A stretch of 64,000 nt of DNA, taken from the NCBI GenBank assembly GCA_048262455.1, contig JBLXFD010000004.1:124001-188000 (forward strand). Direction: 5' to 3'. The position numbers were made by a program, and so were the translations under genes. A model generated the notes under the pieces. That model had not been told where the DNA came from. It saw nothing but the letters and a program-made list of their open reading frames with translations, and did not search any database. Source of the DNA: Psychromarinibacter sp048262455. Its GTDB lineage: Bacteria > Pseudomonadota > Alphaproteobacteria > Rhodobacterales > Rhodobacteraceae. This document shows, one piece after another, positions 51,540-60,643 of the stretch. How positions within the stretch are numbered: the stretch's first letter is position 1; the number at the start of each line of letters is the position of its first letter.

Positions 51540-53042
51540 TCAGTTGGCGGCCGGCTTCACACCGGTAACGCGCAGGATGCCGTCGGGATAGATGGCAATC
51601 CCCTCGATGTCGGACTGCGCCGCGTAGAACCACGTGGGGTGGTAGAGCGGAATGGTCGGCAGGTCCTTCAGGTAGATCTCGGCAACCTTGTCATAGGCGG
51701 CCTTGCGAGCCTCCGGCTCGAGCGAACTGCGGCCTTCCTGCAGCGCCGCGTCGATTTCCTCGCTGCGGTAACCGTTGAGGTTCTGGCTGCCCGCGCTGCC
51801 GAAGAACGTGGTCAGCGTCGGATCCGGGTCGGCGCGGCCGGACCAGTTGCCGATGTACAGCTCGAAGTTGCCGTTCAGGTAACGCTCGATCGCCGAGGAG
51901 GTCTCGAGCGGCAGGAGGCTGACGGTAAAGCCGGCCTCGTTCGCCATCTGCTGGATGATCTGCGCGACCCGCGCGTCGGTGGTCGAGTTCTCGAAGGTGA
52001 TCTCGATGGCCGGATCCGCCACGCCGGATTGTTCGATCAGCTCGCGCGCCCGCTCGACGTCGCGCTCGGGCATCGGCACCTTGTCGCTGTGGAAGTCGGA
52101 CGACGGGGTGATCATCTGGTTGTCTGCGGTGAACTCGCCGTTGAAGGCAACCTGGTTGATCACGTTGCGGTCGATCGCCAATTCCAGCGCATGGCGCAGG
52201 TCTTCCGAGCCGGCAAGCACGCCGCCGCTTTCCCCGTGGTTGATGAACAGGTGGGACACGGCAAGCCCGGACGCTGTGTGCAGCTCCAGCCCCGCGTCCT
52301 CACGGATCGCGGTCAGGTCGGTTGGCGCCATCCGTTCTGCCACCTCGAGATCGCCGGCCTGCAGGCGCGCCAGCCGAACGGTGGCGTCGGGAACGATGTG
52401 GTACTCGATGCTGTCGTAGTGGATGGCGTCGGCGTTCCAGTAGTCGTCGAAGCGGGTCAGCTTGATGTTGTCGCGCGCGGAGCGGGACTCGAACTGGTAG
52501 GGTCCGGAACAGGCGGGATTGGCCGCGAAATCGTCCGCAGAGGTGGCGGCGGCCGGCGAGACCATCATACCCGCCCGGTCGGTCAGGATCGACAGCAGCG
52601 GCGCGAAGGGCTGCTCCAGCTGAAGCACCACGGTGGTGGGATCTACCACCTCGACCAAGGTGATCGGCGACAGCTCGCTCTTGCGCTTCGACTCTCCCAT
52701 GGTCTGCATACGCTCGATGTTCGCCTTGACCGCCTCGGCGTCGAAGGCCGTGCCATCGTGAAAGGTCACCCCCTCCCGCAGCTTCAGGGTCAGCGCGGTA
52801 AAGTCGTCGTTCCAGCTCCACTCCGTCGCCAGTTGCCCGACCACCTGCAGGTTCGCGTCGATGTCCACCAGCTTGTCGCACATCGCGTCGAATACAATGC
52901 GTCCCGTGTAGGTTCCGCCGGTCGCCGGATCCAGGGAATCAGGGTCGTCTTGCAGAGCGACTCGAAGGGTCTGAGCCATCGCGCCGGTAGAGACCGTGGC
53001 GGCAAGAACAGCTAGAACCATGATATTTCTAGATTTTCGCAT
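51540..53042 (-). CDS. Peptide-type ABC transporter substrate-binding protein (SBP_bac_5)
   Basis: Periplasmic binding protein, 500 residues, with signal peptide ending GAMAQ near residue 24. The DPDSLDPATGGTYTGRIVFD segment near residue 35 and REGVTFHDGTAFDAEAVKAN near residue 100 are typical of DppA/GsiB proteins. First gene of the leftward operon with two permeases and gamma-glutamyltransferase, suggesting gamma-glutamyl peptides or glutathione-like ligands. Its promoter region (53043-53268) is shared with the ROK gene. Confidence 0.9.
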   Translation of the reverse strand: MRKSRNIMVLAVLAATVSTGAMAQTLRVALQDDPDSLDPATGGTYTGRIVFDAMCDKLVDIDANLQVVGQLATEWSWNDDFTALTLKLREGVTFHDGTAFDAEAVKANIERMQTMGESKRKSELSPITLVEVVDPTTVVLQLEQPFAPLLSILTDRAGMMVSPAAATSADDFAANPACSGPYQFESRSARDNIKLTRFDDYWNADAIHYDSIEYHIVPDATVRLARLQAGDLEVAERMAPTDLTAIREDAGLELHTASGLAVSHLFINHGESGGVLAGSEDLRHALELAIDRNVINQVAFNGEFTADNQMITPSSDFHSDKVPMPERDVERARELIEQSGVADPAIEITFENSTTDARVAQIIQQMANEAGFTVSLLPLETSSAIERYLNGNFELYIGNWSGRADPDPTLTTFFGSAGSQNLNGYRSEEIDAALQEGRSSLEPEARKAAYDKVAEIYLKDLPTIPLYHPTWFYAAQSDIEGIAIYPDGILRVTGVKPAAN

Positions 53043-53143
53043 TTCACTCTCTCCTGTCGGATTATCTTGCAGGCGGTTTTTCAGGACGCTCCATCCGCCT
53101 TGTCCGAAATCGAAGCATGGACTGGTACATTTGTAAACTGTCG

Positions 53144-53240
53144 GAACTAAAGCGGCAGGAAAACAGCGGCACGTAGCAATGCCTCAATCGTTTCGCCGAA
53201 ATTTCAGGCTTGCCTGAGGTGGAAACCTGACGTTTAGTTC
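53144..53240. promoter_or_regulatory. Inverted half-sites flanking the divergent promoter, candidate ROK operator pair
   Basis: GAACTAAA (53144-53151) and its exact complement TTTAGTTC (53233-53240) lie 81 bases apart in the 226-base gap between the binding-protein and ROK genes. A separate small palindrome TCAGGCTTGCCTGA (53206-53219) sits between them. ROK repressors often bind A+T-rich inverted sites and may loop DNA; assignment here is by position only. Confidence 0.4.
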
Positions 53241-53268
53241 GGGATCAGAACCAAAAGAATGTTGTTGA

Positions 53269-54477
53269 ATGACCGATTTTTCCTCGGTGCCGATGGCGCG
53301 CCAGATCACGCTTCGCAAGGTGCTGCACGAGGTGCTGTCGCGGGGCCCAATCTCCCGGGCCGAGTTGGCGCGTATCACCGGACTGTCCAAGCAGACCATG
53401 TCGGAAGTGTTCCGGGAACTCGAAGGCGACGGCTGGGTCGAGGTCGCCGGCCGCCGCCAGGGCCCGGTGGGACGCAGCGCGGCGGTCTACACCGTCTCGC
53501 CGCAGCGCGCGCTGGTGTTCGGCGCCGACGTCGGCGGCACGAAGATCCGTGCCGCGCTTGCCGACCTGACCGGCAATATCGCAGCCGAGAGCGTGGTCGC
53601 CACGGACAAGGCGGGCGGCGACAGGGTGATCGCGCAGATCAGCACACTGCTGGACAGTCTCGCCGAACAAGCGGGCCTGCCGCGCGATAGGGTTCTGGCG
53701 GGAACGATAGGAATCCCTGGGGCCTTCGACGACCGCACCGGACAGCTGGCCATGGTCCCGAATATCGGCGGGCTGGAGGGGCTGACGATCCGGGATCGCC
53801 TTGAGGGAGAGCTGGGTTTTTCCGTTCGCATTGGCAACGACGTCAACATGGCCGCCAAGGGCGAGCAGTGGCGCGGCGCGGGCGCCGGAATGCCCTCTTT
53901 CGTATTCATTGCCCTCGGCACTGGGATCGGCATGGGCGTCATCAACGACAACCGCATCCTCGCCGGGGCGCGCGGCGCGGCGGGCGAGATTTCGACCCTG
54001 CCGATCGGGGCAGACCCCTTCGACAGCCGAACATTCCGCTCCGGCGCGCTGGAAACCGCGGTAGGAAGCGCCGCGATCCGCGACCGCTACGAGGGGCTGG
54101 GCGGCGAGACCGGTCTGGACGTACGCGAGATCGTCGACCGCGTCGCCCGGGGCGACGACGCCGCGGCACGCGTGCTGGAGGAGGTCGCCCGAAGCGTCGG
54201 CACCGCGATCCTCGCGGTCTCTGCCGTGGTGGACCCGGCCTGCGTCATCCTCGGCGGCAGTATCGGCTCGCGGCAGGAACTGCTGGACCGGGTGCGGGAC
54301 GCCGTCGCAGGCTGCATGCCGATGCCACCGGCGATCACCATCAGCCAGCTCGGCAGCCGCGCGGGCCTGCTGGGCACCCTCGCCGAGGGGCTGGAGAAGC
54401 TGCGGGAAGAACTGTTCGAGCTGGACGCGGGGCCCAGGATCCTCCAGCCGCGCGCAGCCAGCGGGGCCGTGACGTGA
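53269..54477 (+). CDS. ROK-family transcriptional regulator
   Basis: 402 residues. N-terminal winged helix (GPISRAELARITGLSKQTMS near residues 24-45) and a ROK sugar-kinase-like domain with GADVGGTKIRAAL and FIALGTGIGMG. The Cys-rich zinc motif usual in ROK proteins is missing: the matching stretch (GEISTLPIGADPFDSRTF) has no Cys, so ligand binding may differ and kinase activity is doubtful. Divergent from the binding-protein operon and followed after 78 bases by the fused ATPase, so it probably controls the whole importer. Confidence 0.87.
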   Translation: MTDFSSVPMARQITLRKVLHEVLSRGPISRAELARITGLSKQTMSEVFRELEGDGWVEVAGRRQGPVGRSAAVYTVSPQRALVFGADVGGTKIRAALADLTGNIAAESVVATDKAGGDRVIAQISTLLDSLAEQAGLPRDRVLAGTIGIPGAFDDRTGQLAMVPNIGGLEGLTIRDRLEGELGFSVRIGNDVNMAAKGEQWRGAGAGMPSFVFIALGTGIGMGVINDNRILAGARGAAGEISTLPIGADPFDSRTFRSGALETAVGSAAIRDRYEGLGGETGLDVREIVDRVARGDDAAARVLEEVARSVGTAILAVSAVVDPACVILGGSIGSRQELLDRVRDAVAGCMPMPPAITISQLGSRAGLLGTLAEGLEKLREELFELDAGPRILQPRAASGAVT

Positions 54478-54555
54478 CCGGGAACATCCACACCATCGAC
54501 GAGATCGCCAACAATCCTGCCGTATCGCGGTCTGATGAGCCTGCAAGGAATTGAC

Positions 54556-56172
54556 ATGACCGAGACCGCCAATCCCCACGTCCTGTCGGTCAAGCACCTG
54601 GCGCTGCGCCTGCCGGCGGGGGCCGACCGGCGCCACGCGTTGGAAGATCTGAGCTTCGACCTGAAGCCGCGCGAGATCCTCTGCATCGTCGGCGAAAGCG
54701 GTTCCGGCAAATCGCTGGCGGCGCAGGCGCTGATGGGGCTTCTGCCGCGGGTGGTGACGGTCGAGGGCGGCGAGGCCATGTTCGAGGGGATGGACGTATT
54801 GCGCCTGCCGCGCCGGCTACAACGTGACCTGCGCGGCCGGCGCGTCGGGATGATCTTCCAGGAGCCGCTGACCGCGCTGAACCCGTCCATGCGGATCGGC
54901 GACCAGGTCGCCGAGGTTTTCGAGGCCCACGGCATGCTGACGCCGGCGGAACGCCGTGCCCGCGTTCTGGACCTGGCGCGCGAGGTGCGGCTACCGGAGC
55001 CGGAGCGCCTGCTGCAGGCCTTCCCGCACCAGTTGTCGGGCGGGCAGCGCCAGCGGGCGGTGATCGCCATGGCGCTGGCGCTGGAGCCGGCGCTTTTGAT
55101 CGCCGACGAGCCGACCACCGCCCTCGACGTCACCACGCAGGCGCAGATCCTGCGGCTTATCCGCGAGATCCAGGACCGGCGCGGGATGGCGGTGATCTTC
55201 ATTACCCACGACTTCGGCGTCGTCCGCGACATCGCCGACCGGGTGCTGGTGCTGGAGAAAGGCGTCGCGGTCGAGCACGGCCCCGCCGCCGAGGTGCTGG
55301 AGCGCCCGCAGCACCCCTACACCCAGGCGCTGCTGGCCGCCGTACCCACCGGCGCCCCGCCCCAGCGGCCGGCGCTGGAGAGCGAGGTCGTATTATCGGC
55401 GAAGGGGCTGGAGAAGACCTTCCGCACAGGCCGCGGCCTGTTCATGCCGAAGCGCGAGGTGCGCGCGGTCCGGGGGGTTTCCTTCGACCTGCACCGCGGG
55501 GAGACGCTGGGGCTGGTGGGCGAAAGCGGCTCTGGCAAGTCGACCATCGCGCGCCTGGTGACGCGGATCGAAACGCCGGACGCGGGCGAGCTGCGGCTTC
55601 TTGGCGAGGATCTGGGCGCCATGCGCTCTGCTGAACTGCGCGCGGGTCGTCGCCGCATCCAGATGGTGTTCCAGGATCCCTTCGGCTCGCTCAACCCCCG
55701 CCGCCGCGTCGGCCAGGCCATCGCCGACGGCCCGATCGCGGCGGGCGTGCCCCGCGCCCAGGCGATGGCCGAGGCCCGGCGGCTGCTGGAACTCGTGGGC
55801 ATCGACCCCCGCTCGGCCGACCGGCTGCCGCATGAGTTCTCCGGCGGTCAGCGCCAGAGGATCGGCATCGCCCGGGCCCTGGCGCTCGAGCCGCGCGTGC
55901 TGGTGGCGGACGAGGCGGTCTCGGCCCTCGACGTCACCGTGCAGGCACAGGTGCTCGAGCTGCTGGAGGACCTCAAGCGCAAGCTCGATCTCGCCATCCT
56001 GTTCATCACTCATGACCTTCAGGTTGCGGCGCAGATCTGCGACCGCGTGGCGGTGATGCAGCAAGGCGAGATTGTCGAGATTGGACCAGCGGTCGAGATC
56101 TTCGCCCGACCGCGCCACGACTACACCCGCGCCTTGCTGTCGGCCATCCCGGGCACTGGTGCGGTGCACTGA
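54556..56172 (+). CDS. Fused two-domain peptide ABC ATPase (DppD-DppF type)
   Basis: 538 residues with two complete ABC domains. Domain 1: Walker A GESGSGKSL, signature LSGGQRQRAVIAMA, Walker B LLIADEPTTALD. Domain 2 (from ~residue 285): GESGSGKST, FSGGQRQRIGIARA, VLVADEAVSALD; here the Walker B Glu is followed by Ala where Pro is common. Each domain ends in the oligopeptide-type HPYTQALL / HDYTRALL tail. ATG 54556 has AAGGA six bases upstream. Its permeases are encoded on the opposite strand at 49.7-51.5 kb. Confidence 0.93.
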   Translation: MTETANPHVLSVKHLALRLPAGADRRHALEDLSFDLKPREILCIVGESGSGKSLAAQALMGLLPRVVTVEGGEAMFEGMDVLRLPRRLQRDLRGRRVGMIFQEPLTALNPSMRIGDQVAEVFEAHGMLTPAERRARVLDLAREVRLPEPERLLQAFPHQLSGGQRQRAVIAMALALEPALLIADEPTTALDVTTQAQILRLIREIQDRRGMAVIFITHDFGVVRDIADRVLVLEKGVAVEHGPAAEVLERPQHPYTQALLAAVPTGAPPQRPALESEVVLSAKGLEKTFRTGRGLFMPKREVRAVRGVSFDLHRGETLGLVGESGSGKSTIARLVTRIETPDAGELRLLGEDLGAMRSAELRAGRRRIQMVFQDPFGSLNPRRRVGQAIADGPIAAGVPRAQAMAEARRLLELVGIDPRSADRLPHEFSGGQRQRIGIARALALEPRVLVADEAVSALDVTVQAQVLELLEDLKRKLDLAILFITHDLQVAAQICDRVAVMQQGEIVEIGPAVEIFARPRHDYTRALLSAIPGTGAVH

Positions 56173-56250
56173 GGCATTCAATGCGTGGATCAGGGTGATC
56201 CTGCCCCCGTTTCTCGTCCTCGCAGAATAATTAAAGAAGCACCGCGCCCG

Positions 56251-57102
56251 CTACCCCGCGTCCCCCTCAATGTCGCGCACCATGAGCTCCACCAGTTGCG
56301 GCGTTACCTTTGGGTCGAGGTCGAACCACAGCTTCCACGCCGGCGGCCCCTGGTGCAGCAGCATGCCGAGCCCTCCGACCACCTTGTGGCCGCGTGCGCG
56401 GAGCGCCGTTAGGAAGGGGGTTTCGAGTGGGGTGTAGACGATGTCCGTGGCGATCGCGCCGGCGGGCAGCGCGGTGAGGTCCAGGTCGAGCGGCGGCTGG
56501 CCAACCATTCCGAGGCTGGTAGTATTAGCCACCAGCGCCGCGCCCTCCAGCGCCGCGTGCCGGTCCGCCCAGTCCACCACCGTAACCGGCCCGCCGATTT
56601 CGGCGGCGAGCGTCTCGGCCCGTTGCCGGGTGCGGTTGACCAGGCGGATCCCGGGCACCCCTTCGGTCAACAGCGCGTGCACCACGGCGCGGGCGCCGCC
56701 GCCGGCGCCGATCACCGTGGCGGGGCCAGCCTCGGGGCGCCATTCCGGGGCGTTCTGGCGGAGGTTGCCGAGAAAGCCGCGCCAGTCGTTGTTGGTGCCG
56801 AACAGGCTGACATCCTCGCGCACCACCACGCAGGAGATCGCGCCGATCCGGCGGGCCACTGGGTCGATCTCGTCGACGATCTTCAGCGCCTCCTGCTTGT
56901 GCGGGATGGTCAGGTTGACCCCGGCGAAGCCCAGCGGCCCCAGCCCGCGCAGCGCCGGCTCCAGCGTGCCCGGGCGCACCGCCAGCGGCACGTAGGCGCC
57001 GCGCAGGCCGAGTTCGGTCATCCAGTGCCCGTGCATCAGCGGCGAGCGCGAGTGCATGACCGGCCAGCCCATCACCCCCGCCAGGTGGAACCGCGCGCTC
57101 AC
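56251..57102 (-). CDS. aroE: Shikimate/quinate dehydrogenase-family protein (AroE)
   Basis: NAD(P)-dependent oxidoreductase, 283 residues. Substrate-binding SRSPLMHGHW, catalytic K69 (NLTIPHKQ) and D106 (GTNNDWRGF), cofactor loop IGAGGGARA and NRT motif are all present. Start is GTG 57102, overlapping the aldolase stop (GTGA). Being last in a catabolic operon with decarboxylase-like genes, it is more likely a quinate/shikimate-type or paralogous catabolic enzyme than the housekeeping biosynthetic one. Confidence 0.9.
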   Translation of the reverse strand: MSARFHLAGVMGWPVMHSRSPLMHGHWMTELGLRGAYVPLAVRPGTLEPALRGLGPLGFAGVNLTIPHKQEALKIVDEIDPVARRIGAISCVVVREDVSLFGTNNDWRGFLGNLRQNAPEWRPEAGPATVIGAGGGARAVVHALLTEGVPGIRLVNRTRQRAETLAAEIGGPVTVVDWADRHAALEGAALVANTTSLGMVGQPPLDLDLTALPAGAIATDIVYTPLETPFLTALRARGHKVVGGLGMLLHQGPPAWKLWFDLDPKVTPQLVELMVRDIEGDAG

Positions 57103-57776
57103 TGGCCCGCCTCCAGCTTGGCGGCGAAATGGTCCCAGGTGCGGCGGAACAGGCCGGGGGTGTGCAGCTTGCGGCGGGCGGCGGCGCATTCGTCGTCCGA
57201 GAAGACGTAGGGCGTGCCGATCTGCAGCGCGTGGTACTGGCGGCGGGCGTTTTCCTCGAGGTAGACGATCAGGGCGAAGGCCTCGGCCAGGTTCGTGCCC
57301 ACGGTAACGGCGCCGTGGGACTTCATCAGGGCCCCGGGACGGTCCCCCAGCACACCGGCCAACCGTGCCGCCATCTCCGGCGAGTTGATGGAATCCGGCG
57401 TGTCCAGCACCCCCAGCGGATGCAGCAGCGTGCCCTGCGCGAAGACCGGCAGGTAGGCATGGCCAGTCATGGTCAGGTAGGTGGACCAGCGGGGATGCGC
57501 GTGGACGATGGCCTGCACGTCGGGTCGGGCGCGGTAGAGGCCGGCGTGCAGGTGGAATTCCAGCGGCGGCTTGCCCTGCCCCTCGATGGTATTGCCGTCG
57601 AAGTCCGCGGTGCAGATGTCGGCGGCAGTCAGGCGGGACCGCTGGGCGCTGCCCGCGTTGATCAGCATGTGCTCGCCCGCGCGGAGGCTGGCGTGGCCGT
57701 TGAAGTCGATGATACCCTGCTGTTCCAGCATCCGCAGGCACAGCGCCAGATCCGCCTTCGCGGCCTCGGTGTCCAT
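57099..57776 (-). CDS. Class II aldolase/adducin-family protein (copy 2)
   Basis: 225 residues. Metal ligands: His pair in IVHAHPRWST near residue 95 and a third His in MKSHGAVTVGTNLAEA near residue 155; substrate-side DFNGHASLR at the N-terminus. ATG 57776 has GGGGAG upstream and lies 11 bases after the stop of the sister gene. Family members include sugar-phosphate aldolases and non-oxidative decarboxylases such as 3,4-dihydroxyphthalate decarboxylase. With a Pht5-like gene next door, decarboxylation is a reasonable guess. Confidence 0.88.
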   Translation of the reverse strand: MDTEAAKADLALCLRMLEQQGIIDFNGHASLRAGEHMLINAGSAQRSRLTAADICTADFDGNTIEGQGKPPLEFHLHAGLYRARPDVQAIVHAHPRWSTYLTMTGHAYLPVFAQGTLLHPLGVLDTPDSINSPEMAARLAGVLGDRPGALMKSHGAVTVGTNLAEAFALIVYLEENARRQYHALQIGTPYVFSDDECAAARRKLHTPGLFRRTWDHFAAKLEAGQ

Positions 57777-57787
57777 CCCGCTCTCCC

Positions 57788-58525
57788 CTACCATCCCGTC
57801 GCCTCGCGCACTTCGCGGCGCCAAAGATCCCAGGCGCGCATGCCCGCGCCCTGGTTCGGCCCGTCCGCCAGCGCCCCCTCGCCCGGGCTGAGCGCGGCCA
57901 GCGGCTTGCCCCCCGCCAGCGCCGCCGCCCAGTGCTGCACCCGGGCGCTGACCTCGGTGTAGACGGCGCGGAACACCGCCACCGGCAAGGTCGGGCCGCA
58001 GGCGACCGATCCATGGGCCCGCATCAGCGCCACGTCCGCGTCCCCCAGCACCTCGGCCAGCGCCACCCCCTTGGTGCAGTCGCAGACCAGCATGTCCGTC
58101 TCGCCGAACCGCTCGGAGATGTCGAAGACCGGCACGCCGCGCGCCAGGAAGGCGGCGTTGTGGAAGGTGGCCAGCATCGGCACGCCGGTCAGCCCGAAGG
58201 GAATGACCGAGGGGGAATGACTGTGCACCACCGCCCCCACATCCGGCCTGGCGCGGTAGATCTCGCCGTGGATGAACCTTTCCAGGAACCCCTTGCGGTC
58301 GTCGCCGCCGCAGGCCTCGCTGTCCAGGTCGAATTCCATCAGGTCGTCCGGCTCCACCAGCGCCGGGGCCATGGCGCGCGACATCCAGAAGCGGTCCGGC
58401 GCGTTCGGGTGGCGGATCGAGACATGGCCGAATGCGTCCACCACCCCCTGCGCGGCAAGGATGCGGCTGGCCGCGGCGAGGTCGGCGCGCAGCGCCTGGG
58501 ATATGGGTCCGCCGGAGTCCGCCAT
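57788..58525 (-). CDS. Class II aldolase/adducin-family protein (copy 1)
   Basis: 245 residues, related to but clearly different from the downstream copy. DAFGHVSIRHP near the N-terminus, metal ligands in AVVHSHSPSVIP and MRAHGSVACGPT, phosphate- or acid-binding region DRFWMSRAMAP. ATG 58525 overlaps the stop of the Pht5-like gene (ATGA). The two copies may form a heteromer or act on successive substrates. Confidence 0.88.
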   Translation of the reverse strand: MADSGGPISQALRADLAAASRILAAQGVVDAFGHVSIRHPNAPDRFWMSRAMAPALVEPDDLMEFDLDSEACGGDDRKGFLERFIHGEIYRARPDVGAVVHSHSPSVIPFGLTGVPMLATFHNAAFLARGVPVFDISERFGETDMLVCDCTKGVALAEVLGDADVALMRAHGSVACGPTLPVAVFRAVYTEVSARVQHWAAALAGGKPLAALSPGEGALADGPNQGAGMRAWDLWRREVREATGW

Positions 58526-59514
58526 CAGATGATTACCTTCGTATTGACGCTGTCGGGAAAGATTTCCTCGGGCGTGAATTGCCGGTGCGCGATGCCCTGC
58601 TGGTGGGTGTAGAGGCCCATCATCTCCCATGTCTTGCGGTTCGGCTCGACCCCAAAGGGAAACGGGTCCTTGCCGAAGATCTGCTGCATCTGGCGTCCGT
58701 AGGTGGGCAGCCAGGCCAGCGGATAGCGCGAGACCGCGGGGTCGAGCAGGCGCGTGAGGCTGCGGCTCTTGGATTCGTCAAAGGCGTTGAACAGGTTCCG
58801 CGCCACCCAGGGGTGCGCCTCGTGCACCGCCTTCTTCATCGCGATGATGTGCATGATCGGCCAGATGCCGGTCTCGGCGTAATAGTCCTGCTCCATCCCC
58901 ATGAAGTCGGGGTAGAGCCGCTCGATGTCCGGGTGCCCTTCGAGAAAGCAGGTGGGCGGCCGGGCGATAATGGCGCAGTCCAGCTCGCCGCTGGCCAGCA
59001 TCTCGGACAGCGACTTGTCCTTCACCCGGGCAATCTCGATGCCGTCAGGCAGGTTCAGCTCCACCTTCTCCTCGCGCCCCGGGGCGTTGGCGCCGGCCTG
59101 TACCCAGCGCACCTTCGTAAGATCCATCCCAAGGTCGTTCTGCATCCAGCCGCGGATCCAGACGGCGGCGGAATGGGCCCACTCGGGCGAGCCGACAGTC
59201 TTGCCGACCAGGTCCTCGGGGCGGCGGATGCCGGCCTTGCGGTTGACGTAGAAGGACGAGAAGCGGAACAGGCGCGAGCAGATGACCGGAAGGCCGATCA
59301 GGTCGCTGCCCTCGCGCGTGACCTGGGCGGAGAACTTGGCGAAGGACATCTCCGACAGGTCGAACTCGCGGTTCGCGGTCATTCGGGCAAAGCATTCGTG
59401 GTGGCCCAGCAGCATCCAGTTCAGGTCGATCCCCTCGGGCCGGACGACGCCGGTGCGGATGTCGCGGAAATGGTCGTAGTCGGTGGTGGCGATCGTCAGG
59501 GGTAGCTGCGTCAT
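58525..59514 (-). CDS. 4,5-dihydroxyphthalate decarboxylase-like protein (SBP fold, no leader)
   Basis: 329 residues. Begins directly with a strand (LPLTIATTDYDHFRDIRTG) and has no signal peptide. GIDLNWMLLGHHECFARM, EFDLSEMSFAKF and VGSPEWAHSAAVWIRGWM match proteins annotated as 4,5-dihydroxyphthalate decarboxylase (Pht5), which share the NMT1/ABC binding-protein fold. Located between the cyclodeaminase-family gene and two class II aldolase-family genes. It could be the enzyme, or a cytoplasmic binding protein; fold alone does not decide. Confidence 0.82.
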   Translation of the reverse strand: MTQLPLTIATTDYDHFRDIRTGVVRPEGIDLNWMLLGHHECFARMTANREFDLSEMSFAKFSAQVTREGSDLIGLPVICSRLFRFSSFYVNRKAGIRRPEDLVGKTVGSPEWAHSAAVWIRGWMQNDLGMDLTKVRWVQAGANAPGREEKVELNLPDGIEIARVKDKSLSEMLASGELDCAIIARPPTCFLEGHPDIERLYPDFMGMEQDYYAETGIWPIMHIIAMKKAVHEAHPWVARNLFNAFDESKSRSLTRLLDPAVSRYPLAWLPTYGRQMQQIFGKDPFPFGVEPNRKTWEMMGLYTHQQGIAHRQFTPEEIFPDSVNTKVII

Positions 59515-59538
59515 GGCGCCTCGGGAAATGGATTGCGT

Positions 59539-60636
59539 TCAGTTTCGGATGGTCTGCAGGAACCACTCGTCCGGCAGTTCGCGGCCCAGCCCCTCGGCCA
59601 GCGCCTTCTCATAGACGCGGCCCGCGACGGCGTGGAACTGCGCGCCCTGCATGTTGCCGCGCTCGGACCAGGTGATCTGGCGGTCGTCCGCGCGGCCCGG
59701 CTTGGCGCCCGAGAGCAGCTCGGCCAGCGTCACACGCTTGCCCGGCAGCATGACGCCGTGGGCACGGCGCGGCTTGGCCGGTGCGGCGCCCTCGCCCTCA
59801 CCCCGGGCGCGCCACGTCAGGAACTCGTCGTCCATGCCCTCATGCCCCAGCGCGGGCGGCGCGTCGCCGAAACGCAGGTAGACATCCACCCGCTCCATCG
59901 TGCGGGCGTCGGGCAGGCCGCCGCCGCCGATGTTGACCACGTGGGTCCCCGGCTCCAGCAGGTCGCCGTTCAGCACCGGCTGCGCGGCATCGGTCAGCGC
60001 GGCGACGATGTCGGCGCCGCGGTAGACCTGTTCCGGGGCGTCGCAGACCTGCACCTCGATGCCGTGCAGCTCGGCCATGCGGGCGGCGAAATCCTCGCGG
60101 TTGCGCTGCGTCGGGCTGTAGACCTGAAGCTTGCGCACGGGCCGGGCGGCGCAGAAGGCCAGCATGTGGGTCTCTGCCATCCCGCCGGAGCCCAGCATCC
60201 CCACCACCGCCGCATCCTCGCGCGCCATGTGCCGCACCCCGAGGCCGCCGTCGCCGCCCACGCGCATGTGCTGCAGCACCCCGTCGTTGATCAGCGCCAG
60301 CGGCCGCCCGGTCTCGGTGTCGGTCAGGAAGATCAGCCCGCAGTAAAGCCCCGGCCGGTGGCAGTACTTCTCCTGCGTGCGGGTGCCGTCGGGGGCCACC
60401 GCGTGGTGGATGATGTCCGACTTCATGCGGATGGCGAAGTAGCCGCCGGCGGACCCGCCCTCCATCGTGCCCCAGCGGTATTCCCGCTCCGGCGAGGAGG
60501 TGGGGATCGACACGTCGATGCGCGGCCGGCAGATCCCGCGCCCCTGCGCCACGTCGAGGTAGGAGGCTTCCAGCGCCGCCATGGTGTCGGGCATGGTCAG
60601 CAGCGCGTGCACCGCGTCGTTGTCGATCAGCAGCAT
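59539..60636 (-). CDS. Ornithine cyclodeaminase/mu-crystallin-family protein
   Basis: 365 residues. Rossmann motif GMLGSGGMAETHMLAF near residue 150 and substrate region REYRWGTMEGGSAGGYFAIR near residue 55, followed by RMKSDI where the family has a conserved Lys. The family includes ornithine and lysine cyclodeaminases, alanine dehydrogenase and ketimine reductases. Seven bases after the TctB stop and 24 before the Pht5-like gene, so it belongs to the operon. An imino- or amino-acid oxidoreductase role is likely; ornithine is not implied. Confidence 0.87.
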   Translation of the reverse strand: MLLIDNDAVHALLTMPDTMAALEASYLDVAQGRGICRPRIDVSIPTSSPEREYRWGTMEGGSAGGYFAIRMKSDIIHHAVAPDGTRTQEKYCHRPGLYCGLIFLTDTETGRPLALINDGVLQHMRVGGDGGLGVRHMAREDAAVVGMLGSGGMAETHMLAFCAARPVRKLQVYSPTQRNREDFAARMAELHGIEVQVCDAPEQVYRGADIVAALTDAAQPVLNGDLLEPGTHVVNIGGGGLPDARTMERVDVYLRFGDAPPALGHEGMDDEFLTWRARGEGEGAAPAKPRRAHGVMLPGKRVTLAELLSGAKPGRADDRQITWSERGNMQGAQFHAVAGRVYEKALAEGLGRELPDEWFLQTIRN

Positions 60637-60643
60637 GGTGCCC

